DNA of 64,000 nucleotides from Benincasa hispida. Taxonomy: Eukaryota; Streptophyta; Magnoliopsida; Cucurbitales; Cucurbitaceae. The first letter of the stretch is position 1; each line of letters starts with the position of its first letter. The DNA is taken from NCBI RefSeq assembly GCF_009727055.1, contig NC_052349.1, positions 42,657,364 to 42,721,363 on the forward strand. The letters are read 5' to 3'. A program made the translations under genes and the position numbers. Below are positions 37,815 through 47,834 of the stretch, piece after piece. The notes under the pieces were generated by a model. It made no database searches. It worked only from the letters and a program-made list of their open reading frames with translations, and was not told where the DNA came from.

Positions 37815-39925
37815 TGTCGAAAATCGAACACGAGGATTTCCATGAGCAGCGGAAGGATATTTCCAAATTACAATCGTATATAAACTTTATAATTACAATC
37901 ACAAATGGAAACATACGGTTATGAATAAAATAGAAATTATAGCATGTTTTACTACAGATCAAGGGAAGAATCAACAAACCTTTGTAAACTCATCTTTAAG
38001 TTCCTTGATCATGAACGCTTGATCACAGCAACACACGAAAGTTCGTTCAACACGACCGCTACACTGGACGAACACCGCGTACTCTGATTAAGCGATCGTA
38101 AGGTCACAAACATCCCGAACTCCATGAATGATCTCCATAGAACCTCGACAGTGTCGAGTTGAGTATGACACCACCAAGAAGGTTACCTTGATATTCTCAA
38201 TGTGAGAATCCAGAGGGTGGGCTCTGTGTGGACATGTCAGAAAACAGGAGGAACCATAATCTGTAAACGAATGAGCAAGTGGGAGATGGAACAACCTATC
38301 GTTTAGGTCGATGCCTAATCGTTTAGGAAAAACTATGCGATCGTCTAGCAAAAGCTATGCGATAGTTTAGCTAATCGTCTAACTGAGTATCTATTGTGTA
38401 AGAACACTCCATGATCGTTTAGCTAACTCCAAGATGTCGCTTAGTAAATCTAATTTATTTGAAAACTATTTGTAAGAAGTTTCCGAGATTGGAAAATCTC
38501 AAATCAACAATTTTCTTTTATTTTTCTTTTCTTCCTTACTAAAATTAGGAAAACATTTTTCCTTTTATCTCATGGTTACCATGAAATCACCAATAACCTC
38601 CCACTCAATTGGTTATTAGAGAAAAAGTGATAATTATCCAATAATTAGTATTATTATAAATATAAATGATAACTAACTTACCATAATATATTTATAACCT
38701 ATAGTCTTAATATTTCATTTCATGAAACATATAAACCATAGCTCTTTTTCTATTCCATGGCACTTAATATAAATCTCATTTACATTAATCCTCCACTTGA
38801 TGTATCTCATACACCATACCGATCATATCATATATAATCGAATTACCTCTTGTCAATTTGAACATTTCAAATCAACACCAAGAACTAATCCTCAACTTAA
38901 ATCCATTGAGCTACCAAGGGGACGTTATGGACCTGTAGCTCGAAGCTCTAACGATACGTGAATAACTTACTAAACTCTTTTGTCATGGGATCCACCATCC
39001 GTTAACTATCAGGCACTCTACTAAAGACCGACAGCTGAACTCTCCTTACCACAGATATATTATGTGTCCATCTTAACCAATCAACAGTGCGACAATCCTT
39101 CACAGATCGCTCGTAAGTACTGCTCGGCAAATAACCGTATGCCCTTGCAGTTACATCTAACTCCTTAAGTACTATTGAATCCTTTAATGAACATAAGTCA
39201 TAGTCCTACTATGACTGAGTCCTCTCTTCCAAAGAGAAGTTGTGGCCACTATGTTCAAGCCCCGAAATCAGCCTTTAAGAGAGCAATCGCTTTACTTACC
39301 CTTGCTTCGGGGAAGAAGTGAATTCCATCTTGTGTAATTGAGTTCCTAGCTCCTAAATTAGACAAGTCTCCAAAACAGTAGGCATGTTGAGTTGGCAATC
39401 TGGCCACTCTCACCCATACTAATCAAAAGACTGCCCTCAAAGGCAGAAGTTCCCAAAACACTCAGGATTGAGGTCATGTCACCTATGGTCGTTTAGGTGA
39501 GATGTAAGTCTCTAGTATCAACAGCGTTATATACAGAGTCTAGTCATCTCATGGTTTGATCTTATACAAACTCTTTGTATAGGATACCCCCGTTCGCGTG
39601 TCTCCTCATGAATGGTCAGGATCTACCATCTGTAATAGTTTAAAACACTTGCAAAACTCTACAAAGCGGGCCATATCCGTAGTGTCATCAGGACCAGGTA
39701 TCCCACCTTAATCCTTATACTACAAACCTATTTAGGTTATCACTTAAGGCATGATCCACTTGTATATCAGATATACATGCTTAACTTTACATAGGATAAC
39801 CATGGAGCTTTGTTAATTTGATATGAGTAAATGCTAGAATGAAATAACAGTTATTTTATTTATAAAACAATGTGTATAATTATAAACAACGAGAATCCGT
39901 GAGAATTAGGACATTGATCCCAACA
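37815..39925 (-). repeat. 5' LTR of A2
   Basis: 2111 bp, TGTCGAAAATCG to GATCCCAACA in plus orientation (TG...CA). It is collinear with the A1 LTR, A3 and the split 3' LTR. Gap-free here, so it supplies the sequence expected in the 30651-30747 gap. Confidence 0.9.
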
Positions 39926-39933
39926 ACGAGTAC

Positions 39934-40124
39934 TGATGACTAAAATTTATAATAATGTTCTTTAAAGCATATGGACAATTTGAATAATAATCATACAAGC
40001 TCATGTCCCCGGCAACGGTGCCATAAACTTGATGACTATTTATTTGAACTCTACCTTTATCTATTGATTATTATTCACATTGTCCATATGCTTTAAAGAA
40101 CATTATTATAAATTTTAGTCATCA
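39934..40124. repeat. Foldback with about 63-bp arms
   Basis: The arms 39934-39996 and 40062-40124 are inverted copies. The outer 45 bp are perfect, and inward one mismatch and one indel are seen. The spacer of about 65 bp contains the PBS-like site. An inner pair GCCATAAACTTGATGACTA (40020-40038) is also inverted relative to 40119-40137. Confidence 0.9.
40006..40023 (-). other. tRNA-Asp-type primer-binding site
   Basis: The minus strand reads TGGCACCGTTGCCGGGGA, one base away from TGGCGCCGTTGCCGGGGA, used by Tat/Athila-type plant Gypsy elements. It follows an LTR-like end GTCATCA by 6 bases. Confidence 0.65.
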
Positions 40125-40827
40125 AGTTTATGGCGACTCACCTTTCAGCCTTGTCTCGTCGTTCTCTCGGATTTACTTTGTAAAGTCTCTTCAGACCAGC
40201 CTCTCTCCCCGTATCAGTATCAGTCTATGTCTCTATATCTGTATATGTCTATTTAAGGAAGCTATTTATAGGCAAGACCTTGGCTATTTGAAATTGTGGT
40301 CCCCATTGTCTAATTATGGTAATTCCTACAATGGTGTAATGGAAAATTCCTTTCTGTTCCACGGTCAATCCGTCAGAATTGCACAGCAAAAGCTGTACAC
40401 TTGTCAGAATCGCCCGCGAATGCGTTGCTTTTCACATCTTCGATCTATCGCCGCATGCGGTGTTATTTTTTATTACCGCATACGATTGAAATGCGTTGAT
40501 CGCTAAAGCTCTTGATTGATTGTCGCATGCGCTGTCATTGCGTTGATCATCTCTTCGTTCTTGATTGATGGGCGCATGCAATGTAGATGCATTGTACATT
40601 TTGTCTTCGAGCCATTAACGCATGCGGTGACTTATTTCTTGCAAAACAGAGACTGAAACATTCTATTTCGCCATTGCAATGGTGTTAGTGGGTGCGTTTA
40701 CGACATTTCATAATTTTCGTATTTCTCAGCCAATTCTTATACTATCGACGCAACTTTCCTCTCTTTTTGCCGCAATATTTAAATAAAACACCATAAATAA
40801 CTTGTATTTCTACAAGTTATGAAGTAC

Positions 40828-41399
40828 GTACCAGCATGCATCAAATCAGATAGTAGCGGTAGAAACATGAGATGTACTAGAGTATTTGACTTGTTAGCGA
40901 ACAAAAATCCTCCAATAAGCTGTATAATGTATGCTCGTGCATACCTACGTACGCTGATGTCAACAGCATCGAGAGGTAATTCTGAAAACTAGGACGTCAA
41001 CCATGAGATACTTAATCTGGAGCCTTTCAGATCATCTGGTAGAACGCCTAAGAGCTCATCACAAACATTCTTCCAATCATATTGTAGTGAACCTGCCAAT
41101 GGTTTTCCGTCCACTTGTAACCCAAACTAAATGGCAATATCCTGCAACATAATTGTACATTCCCCACAAAGCAATAATGAGTTGCCAATCAAGTTTGATA
41201 AATGCGATTTGTGCAACCCCAAGATAACCTGCCTGTTTAACGTAGGGATAATACATTGATAAAATGGGATAGTATGTTGTGCAGATGCCTCCCTTCTCCA
41301 AAAACTTAAAACTACGGTAGAAGAATTATCCCATATTGATTGTGAATGATGCGTATTTTGTTGATATAGTTGTACAGAATTAGAAGGACCAGGCTCCAT
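40828..41399 (-). pseudogene. PMD (MAIN-like) gene, N-terminal part
   Basis: Starts MEPGPSNSVQLYQQNTHHSQ and runs through SIWD and YPYVKQAGYLGVAQIAFIKL (in a second frame), then CGECTIMLQDIAI, a stop, FGLQVDGKPLAGS, YDWKNVCDELLGVLPDD, SRLSISWLTS, a stop, FSELPLDAVD, RRYARAYIIQLIGGFLFANK, HLMFLPLLSD and HAGTY. This is the N-terminal half of the plant mobile domain in its usual order. Both stops are TAG where the family has CAG (Gln), a single C-to-T change each, and there is a frameshift near 41180. The gene breaks at HAGTY, where C' and A2 are inserted, and resumes at 26997. Confidence 0.8.
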
Positions 41400-41410
41400 T
41401 ACCTAAGAAG

Positions 41411-41612
41411 CTCAAATTACATTACATAATAAAATCCATCACATAAAAGATACATAAAAATTACATAAAAATATACAATTACATGAAAAATAAATTCATT
41501 ACATAAAAGGTACAATTACATAAAAATGAAACTATTACATAAAAAATACAAGTACATAAAAGATACAATTACATGAAAAATACAAGTACATAAAAGATAC
41601 AATTACATAAAA
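41411..41612. repeat. ATTACATAAAA-type simple tandem repeat
   Basis: Irregular repeats of ATTACATAAAA/TACAATTACATGAAAAATAC fill the space between the MULE stop codon and the PMD start. Probably spacer or UTR. Confidence 0.75.
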
Positions 41613-41615
41613 AAT

Positions 41616-43626
41616 TTAATGACCCAAAGAGGAAGCACCTAATGTATGTTGTGGACAAGTATGTTTGTTATGTCCTTCTCTCTTGCAAATTATACATCGA
41701 ACTTTTTGGGTTGCCTCTCTCCAATCTATTTCATTATGAATGCGCGTACTTTTTGGCCGACCCTATTCTCTTAGTAATTCCACATTCGGACAAACTTCTG
41801 TAAATGATAATTCTGGCCAATAATCTGAGTGTTCTATTGGATGAAAGCGACCTTCATAACATCGCTTGAAATTGGACAATTTGTAGCATTCATCAATTAG
41901 AGGTATGTATGTCAAATGCATGTAATTACAAACTACAATTACATGAGAGCATGGAATCTTGAATGACTACAACTTATTACAAGAACAAGTTCCTTCTTTC
42001 AAGCTCAAAACTTCTGTGTGTTGTCCTTTATAGGGAGAAATCATACTTATGCCAGTTTGTACTTCAAAAGTTTGAGTTTCCCTGTCAATAGATGTCACTG
42101 TGTGCGCTGATGCTCATTTTTCCCACTCTTAAGTTTTCTCAGGGCATATTTTTTACACATGTCCCCACAATCGAGTGCATCACTGATCTCTTGTCTTTGA
42201 CGTTCAAAATACAGTATTGTGTGATAAAATGTTAGCCTAACCAAAGAAGTAATTGGTAACATTCTAGTACCTTTGAAAACACCATTCATGCATTCAGTTA
42301 CATTGCTTGTCATCCACCCATAGCAGTACCCACCGTCAAGTGATTGGGTCCATTTTTCCAAGTCAATATCAAAAAAATATTTAAGGCATTCAGGGTTCAA
42401 TTGTTTCAATTCTTTCATGCACCGAATGAACTTGTGACTTTGGTATTTATTTCGTGCCTTAAACACCAAATCTTTTAGTTGCTTTGATTTATATTTCGTA
42501 TTGAAATTACTCGCAACATGGCGAAGACAATATTAATGGTATGCTCTATGTTCACTCCAACCAATTTTCTCATTATTAATTGCAGCAAGAATGCCCTTAT
42601 GTCTATCAGAAATCAAGAAAATACCATCTCGTTGGGTAACATATTCATGCAATGCCCACAAAAACTATGACCAACTGGACGAATTTTCACATTCAACAAT
42701 AGAAAATGCAAGGGGAAATATATGCCCATTTGCATCAATAGATAAGGCAGTCAATAATTTTCCTTTATACTTTCCGTAGAGATGAGTTCTATTGATCTCG
42801 ATTAATGGCCTACAATGTTTAAACCCTTCTCTTGCAAGACCGGAGGACCAGAAAACTTGACAAAAAATAGTCGTACCTGGCACAACAGGCGGAAGGAAAT
42901 ACCAATCTGATCGTGTTCTTGGATTGTAATGAACAAGAGCACTCAACCAATACGGAAGCTCTGAATATGATTTCTCCCAATCATAAAACACAGCAATCAA
43001 CGCTTTTCGCTTGGCTTGCCACACCCATCTATAATTAACATTATAGCCATATTGTTTTTTAATTACTTCTTGGAGTAGGGCCACAGGTATCCTAGGATCA
43101 GCTCTAACCAAATTTTGGATTTCGATACTCATAAAATTTGAATCAAGCTGTGAATGATCCTGTCTCAATTCTGAAAACAAATATGAGTGTTTCCCTTGAA
43201 GTTTGGTGATTTCAAACATTCCATGAGTTTTATGCCGACATACTCGTAACCTCCAATCACAACCATCCTTCCACTTTTACATCTTGATTTGATTCCACTA
43301 CAATAATCTCATAGTGTTCTGTCACACAATATTTTTTACAGCAAGCTGTAAACCTTCTTTAGTATTAAATAACATTCCTTTCTATATTAAACTACAATTA
43401 TCTACACATATACTCCTTTTCTCCAAGTTGACCCTCGTTCACATGTTGAATTAGTAATTTCCAAATCTATTTGGGTGAACATATCCGATGGTACCAACTC
43501 AAGATCATGTTCCTCACTATTATCATTTTCAAATAATTCATAAACTTCAACATCAATATCACTGTCTCCATTATTTCCAGGTTCAAGAATAACTAAATCT
43601 TCAAGACGCATCAATATATTCATCAA
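41616..43626 (-). pseudogene. Mutator-like (MuDR) transposase relic
   Basis: Order on the minus strand: acidic N-terminus (from 43626), MuDR zinc-finger-like region (KGMLFNTKEGLQLAVKN, WRLRVCRHKTHGMFEITKLQ), then KHCRPLIEINRTHLYGKYKG and SIDANGHIFPLAFSIVE of the DDE core, and LISDRHKGIL with the second catalytic Asp. Next come YGWMTSNVTECMNGVFK, a SWIM finger (CSC...PCSHVIVVC) and a C-terminal knuckle CIICKREGHNKHTCP, stop at 41616. The first catalytic Asp is Asn (INRT for IDGT). Several stops and frameshifts break the frame (for example at 43240-43400 and near 42480-42540). About 670 codons in total, a normal length for the family. Confidence 0.9.
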
Positions 43627-44465
43627 CTGACATCAATATTAACATACATATATATTTTTTTATCAATTGTTATAGTTGACAAAAAATATATTAATATGTC
43701 AACCCAATAAATAGCCCAACAAAATCCAATTTCTAAGTTCAACATATAAGATCTAAATATTATACATTTAAATAACCCCAAATCTATCCATAAACTATAC
43801 ATTTAAATCAACCCAAATAAAAACAAAATAGTATATCCATGAATCATACATTTAATTCAGCCCAAATGCACATAAAATGATATCTATATGGAGCAATCTT
43901 CATTTTTATAAACATATACATATATTTTCTTAAATTAACCCAACAAAATAGGCCAACATAATCATCCAAAAAATGCCTAACAAAATCTAATTTCTAAGTT
44001 CAACATATATTAAAAAATTATAGATTTAAATCATGGATCCATATACTACACAATATATATATATATATGTGAAGATTATACAATTAAATCATGGATCCAT
44101 AAACTATACATTTTCGATTTGATCCTCATTTTTATAAACAAATACATATATTGGGAAAAATTAAAGAAAAAACTTTACCTCAGTAAAAGAAAATGCTTCG
44201 GATGGAGAAAACGCATTGGTAGATCGGCTCATGGCGGCAGCAACAAGAGAAAAAACTCACAATCCGAGGAAGAAAATAGGCTATAGTGGTAATGGGAGGA
44301 AGAAAATAGCAAAGAAAACGATTCAGATGGTTTTCGGATAGAGGAATAAGAAGATTCGTCGCGACGTTTAATGGAGCACTAAGTTGTGTACCTAATACAT
44401 GACTTAGGGTAATCGCCTCAGTTAATGTTGCATGACTGTCACATTGGTAGTTTGCACATGCCAGA
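43627..44465. other. AT-rich 5' flank of the MULE relic
   Basis: No gene. Repeated AACTATACATTTAAATCA-type words (43740-44120) look like decayed UTR or subterminal sequence. The open frame 44180-44569 (minus) is a composition artefact over the CA repeat. No inverted end matching the other side was found. Confidence 0.4.
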
Positions 44466-44496
44466 ACACACACACACACACACATACACACACACA
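44466..44496. repeat. CA/TG microsatellite at LINE 3' end
   Basis: About 30 bp of (CA)n with one TA interruption. On the LINE strand it is a TG run immediately after the last LINE-like sequence, where a poly-A tail would be expected. Confidence 0.85.
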
Positions 44497-44497
44497 A

Positions 44498-44715
44498 AAA
44501 CGAGCTAGAGAAGACCATGGAGATCAACAATCCGCCAAGAAGCAGCATATGCAGGCACCAAAGAGGCAATTAGCAAAACCCCATAAGTCGGGGACAACAC
44601 AAGAACCAAAATAACCAAGAGAAAGCTAAAGACAATGAAAACAAACGAGCTAGAGAAGGCCATGGAGATCAATCCACCAAGAAGTAGCGTACACACGCAC
44701 CAAAGAGGCAATAAG
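44498..44715 (-). repeat. Duplicated 75-bp segment in LINE 3' region
   Basis: 44498-44573 and 44643-44715 share ACGAGCTAGAGAAG(A/G)CCAT, GGAGATCAA, CCAAGAAG and GCACCAAAGAGGCAAT, with a period of 145 bp. Confidence 0.8.
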
Positions 44716-47700
44716 CTGAAACAAAGTAGATGCCGTTCTCGGATGTCCACCATACAACCTACAATTCCTCTCCTGCCAAATATAATAAATTGACGCACAC
44801 CAGAAGACTCGAAATAACTTACTCCGAACACCCTTACCAGAACCCACCCGACACACCCAGCTCAACTCCACATCCCACCCAGGAACCCGATGAGACGAAC
44901 CAAACAAACGCACCACACCATCCCAAACCTTACCCCCAAACGCACAGTAAAAAAAACAAATGATTTTGAGACTCCACCCCATCGACACAAAGCAGACAGG
45001 CAGTATCCATCGTACGATCCCACCTTCTCATCCAATCCCGAGTACCTAATCTATCCTTCACCACTAGCCAGGCACAAAAGGAATGCCTTGGAATATTACC
45101 CTCAGACTAAACTATATGAGCCTAGGACACCCTAGGACGCCTCGTACGTAAACTCTCCCAAGCACTAGCAACAGTGAACTGACTATTACCACTCGGTACC
45201 CAAACCCTACAATCCTCTCCACTCACCCTCGACACTACATTCTGAACCAAACCCCACAATTCAAGAAGTTCCCAAGAAACCGAAGGCCAATGGCAATAAC
45301 CATCAACAAATAAGAAATCCGACAATCTAGTCTCACGATAGTTGGCAGCATCATTAATTACTCGCTCCCCATAAATCTTGAAGATGGACCCCATAGGTAG
45401 CCATGGGTCCCACCGAAAAAAAAAAACATCTCCTCCCATTATCAATCTGATCCTGACAAACGGCTTAAGCCTGTCAATGTAAAATCACCCTTAAACACCA
45501 GGACCGCCCCATCTCAGTACGAATCGCCTATAATGGACGACCCCAAAGCACGTACTCCTCCATCCATGCAACCCATAGGGAACTAGACCGCACCAACAAT
45601 AACCATAACAATTTCAAAATAGCCACCACTTTCCAGGAAGAAGTATGATGGATACCCAAACCCTCTTCAGATTTCGGCAAACAAACCTCATCCCAAGCAA
45701 CACGAACACCTCCCCTACCATCAACCTACACTCTCCACAAGTAAGCTCGTAAAATACGACCAATCTTATGGGCAACAGAAACAGGCAACGCAAACACACT
45801 AGACCAATATACCTGAAAGCTCTATAGCACCGACCAGACCAACATCAGACAGCTTGCAAAGGAAAGGGATCTCGCAGTTGAACTTCTTACTCGAGCAGTA
45901 ATCTTCTGAATTAAAGGGGCACAATCCATAGCTTTCAACCTACCTGACAACAAAGGAATCCAAAGATAATGGACAGACAATGACCCAAGAACAACCATAC
46001 TTCTAGTCAACTCCCTAGCCATATCACAAGAAACACCAGCAACAAACATAGAGCTCTTACCCACATTAGCCGCTAAGCTAGATAACTTCACAAACTGACT
46101 TAAAACCTGATTCACAAAACTCAATGAACCACAATCATCCGCACAAAAAATCATGAGGTCATTAGCAAACGACAAGTGAGTCAACCTCACCTTTTCACAT
46201 CTCTGATGAAACACAAAGGAGGGTGGAAGGTTATTCAACATACGAGATAAGACCTCTATAACCATCACAAACAGGAACGGGGACAAAGGAACCCCTTGCC
46301 TTAACCCTTTCCTACCAGGAAAATACTCCTCAAGAAATCCATTAATTATCACAGAGAAAAAGGGATGTAACACAAGCACAAACTTTAAAGAAGTTCCAAG
46401 GCCAAAAAAACATAAAACAAAATGTCTCAATTAACGGAGTCATAGGCCTTCTAAAGATCCACCTTTAGCACACAACGAGGTTTACCCATATTAAGTTGAT
46501 ACCCCTTGAAAAGTTCTTGGCACAATAAAATATTATTAGTGATACACCGCCCCTGCACAAACGGTGACTGGTTCCCACTGATAAACTGTGGCAAACACAC
46601 ACGGAGTTTATCAGCAACCACCTTAGAAATACATTTATATACCACATTACAGCAAGCAATAGGGCGAAAATCCTTCATACGATCAGCACCAGGATATTTA
46701 GGGATCAGGGTAAGAGCCGTGGCATTTACCCCATAGGGAAGATAACGTATACCAAAGAAATGGCGCACAGTCGAGCAAAAATCCTCCACAACCACAATCC
46801 AAGCATATTTATAAAACTCCACAGGAAATTCATCTAGGCCAGGAGCTTTCTCTGATTTCATAGAGAACAGGGCATTACGTACCTTTTCTCTAGTAACAGG
46901 ACTAACATGTCCCTAATACACTTACCAGGCCATTAAAAATGCACGATCTCATCAATCTAGATCGTAAGGCTTCTATACCCCAACTTCTATGTCCCCAAAC
47001 TCCAATTAAAGTATTTAACAGCCACATCCACCACCCTGCTATGAGACAACTGAAAAATCCCATCAAAATCATACACCAAGAATAGACCATTTATAACCAA
47101 CCGCACTCGAATCGACCAATGAAAGAATGAAGTGTTCTGATTCCCCAACTCCAACCACAGAACACGAGACTTCTGACGAAGCGAAGCCCCCTCCAATCTC
47201 GCTAACCTCAAAACTACTCAGTCCCCGAGGCAGCCTCACCAATAAAAAAACTCAGAAGATGGGTCACACTCTGTAGCAGATTGAGGGACTCCATCCTGCC
47301 TCTGGCCTCCCGTGTCAAACATCTCAAACCCTCAATACGCTTACCAAAAGTTGAAAGAAACACCAAGTTTAAGGCCTTCAAATTCCTCGTCAAACTAACC
47401 AAAGGGCACACTCTAGGATGAGTCTTCCAAACAGAGGCAACTACAGCCATGAAGTCAGCAACATCGGCCCAATGATTAAAATACCAAAACATGGGCACCG
47501 GACGAGCAATACAAACATCAATAGAAACCAAAATGGGGCTATGATCAGAAATCTCCCACAGCTTCACTCTAACCACGGTATGAGGACCATGATCAGTGAA
47601 CAACTCATTCACTAGGAACCTATCTAAGTGGCACAAAATACCAGCTGCTTTAACCTTACTCGTCCACGTAAACCAGTTCCCTTGAACACCTAATTCCACT

Positions 47701-47829
47701 ATATCAGCTTCATAATAGCCTTATCAAACTCATCCATCTCCCTTTATAGGGATTACCTCCAAAAGCCTCTGAAGGATTATGAATGTTATTAAAGTCATCC
47801 ATAACGGCCCCCTTACTTTGCCAAGTAGT
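44716..47829 (-). pseudogene. LINE ORF2: endonuclease C-term, RT, zf-RVT
   Basis: Minus-strand blocks in order: VELGVQGNWFTWTSKV and LDRFLVNE...ISDHSPILV of the endonuclease (catalytic His kept in SDH), then EKAPGLDEFPVEFYKYAW, LTLIPKYPGADRMKDFRPIA, CCNVVYKCISKVVADKLR and QSPFVQGRCITNNILL of the RT fingers and palm. Next come RKGLRQGVPLSPFLFVMVIE and LTHLSFANDLMIFCADD, where the catalytic FADD is FAND. The zf-RVT region follows (VWVPSGNSQFTVASAWESLR and YYIWQERNCRLYGG). It is split over at least six frames by stops and indels. ORF2 would nick target DNA and reverse-transcribe LINE RNA, but this copy is dead. Confidence 0.9.
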
Positions 47830-47834
47830 GAAAA

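Larger units (their letters stand above)
26998..39925 (-). mobile_element. Ty1/Copia family A, copy A2, both LTRs, nested insertion
   Basis: Minus-strand order: 5' LTR (39925-37815), iMet PBS (37812-37801), 2.6-kb leader, gag, protease, integrase, reverse transcriptase, RNase H, polypurine tract and 3' LTR (31398-26998, split by solo LTR A3). Integrase before RT defines Copia. The flanks are ATAAG (26993-26997) and ACGAG (39926-39930), which differ by C/T and A/G and are acceptable as a decayed 5-bp duplication. Removing the element and its neighbour C' restores the PMD frame as GTY-LWCGAY. Stops and frameshifts in gag and pol show it cannot move on its own. Confidence 0.85.
39934..40822 (-). 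mobile_element. LTR-element remnant C' in the PMD gene, TSD AGTAC
   Basis: Starts TGATGACTAAA and ends AAGTTATGA, flanked by perfect AGTAC duplications (39929-39933 and 40823-40827). The terminal TGATGAC resembles the solo LTR at 48842-50854 (TGATGACC...GTCATCA). Both carry CGCATGCG-type motifs and a TATAAATAG box on the minus strand (near 40262). A tRNA-Asp-like PBS at 40006-40023 and a foldback at 39934-40124 show an internally deleted or rearranged element, probably Tat/Athila-like Gypsy. No coding sequence remains. Confidence 0.7.
25935..43626 (-). mobile_element. MULE transposase plus plant mobile domain unit, with later insertions
   Basis: A MuDR-like transposase relic (43626-41616) is followed 217 bp downstream, on the same strand, by a plant-mobile-domain gene relic (41399-40828 and 26997-25935). 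Plant mobile domains are known from MAIN/MAIL1 host proteins and from transposons, including Mutator-like ones, so the pair may be one element. Terminal inverted repeats were not identified, so element status for the whole span is inference. The span is interrupted by C' (39934-40822) and A2 (26998-39925). Confidence 0.55.

Noticed and set aside
44180..44569. Cysteine/valine-rich frame (minus) resembling a membrane peptide
   Set aside because: The VCVCVC run is a translation of the CA microsatellite, and the rest is LINE 3' and MULE flank.
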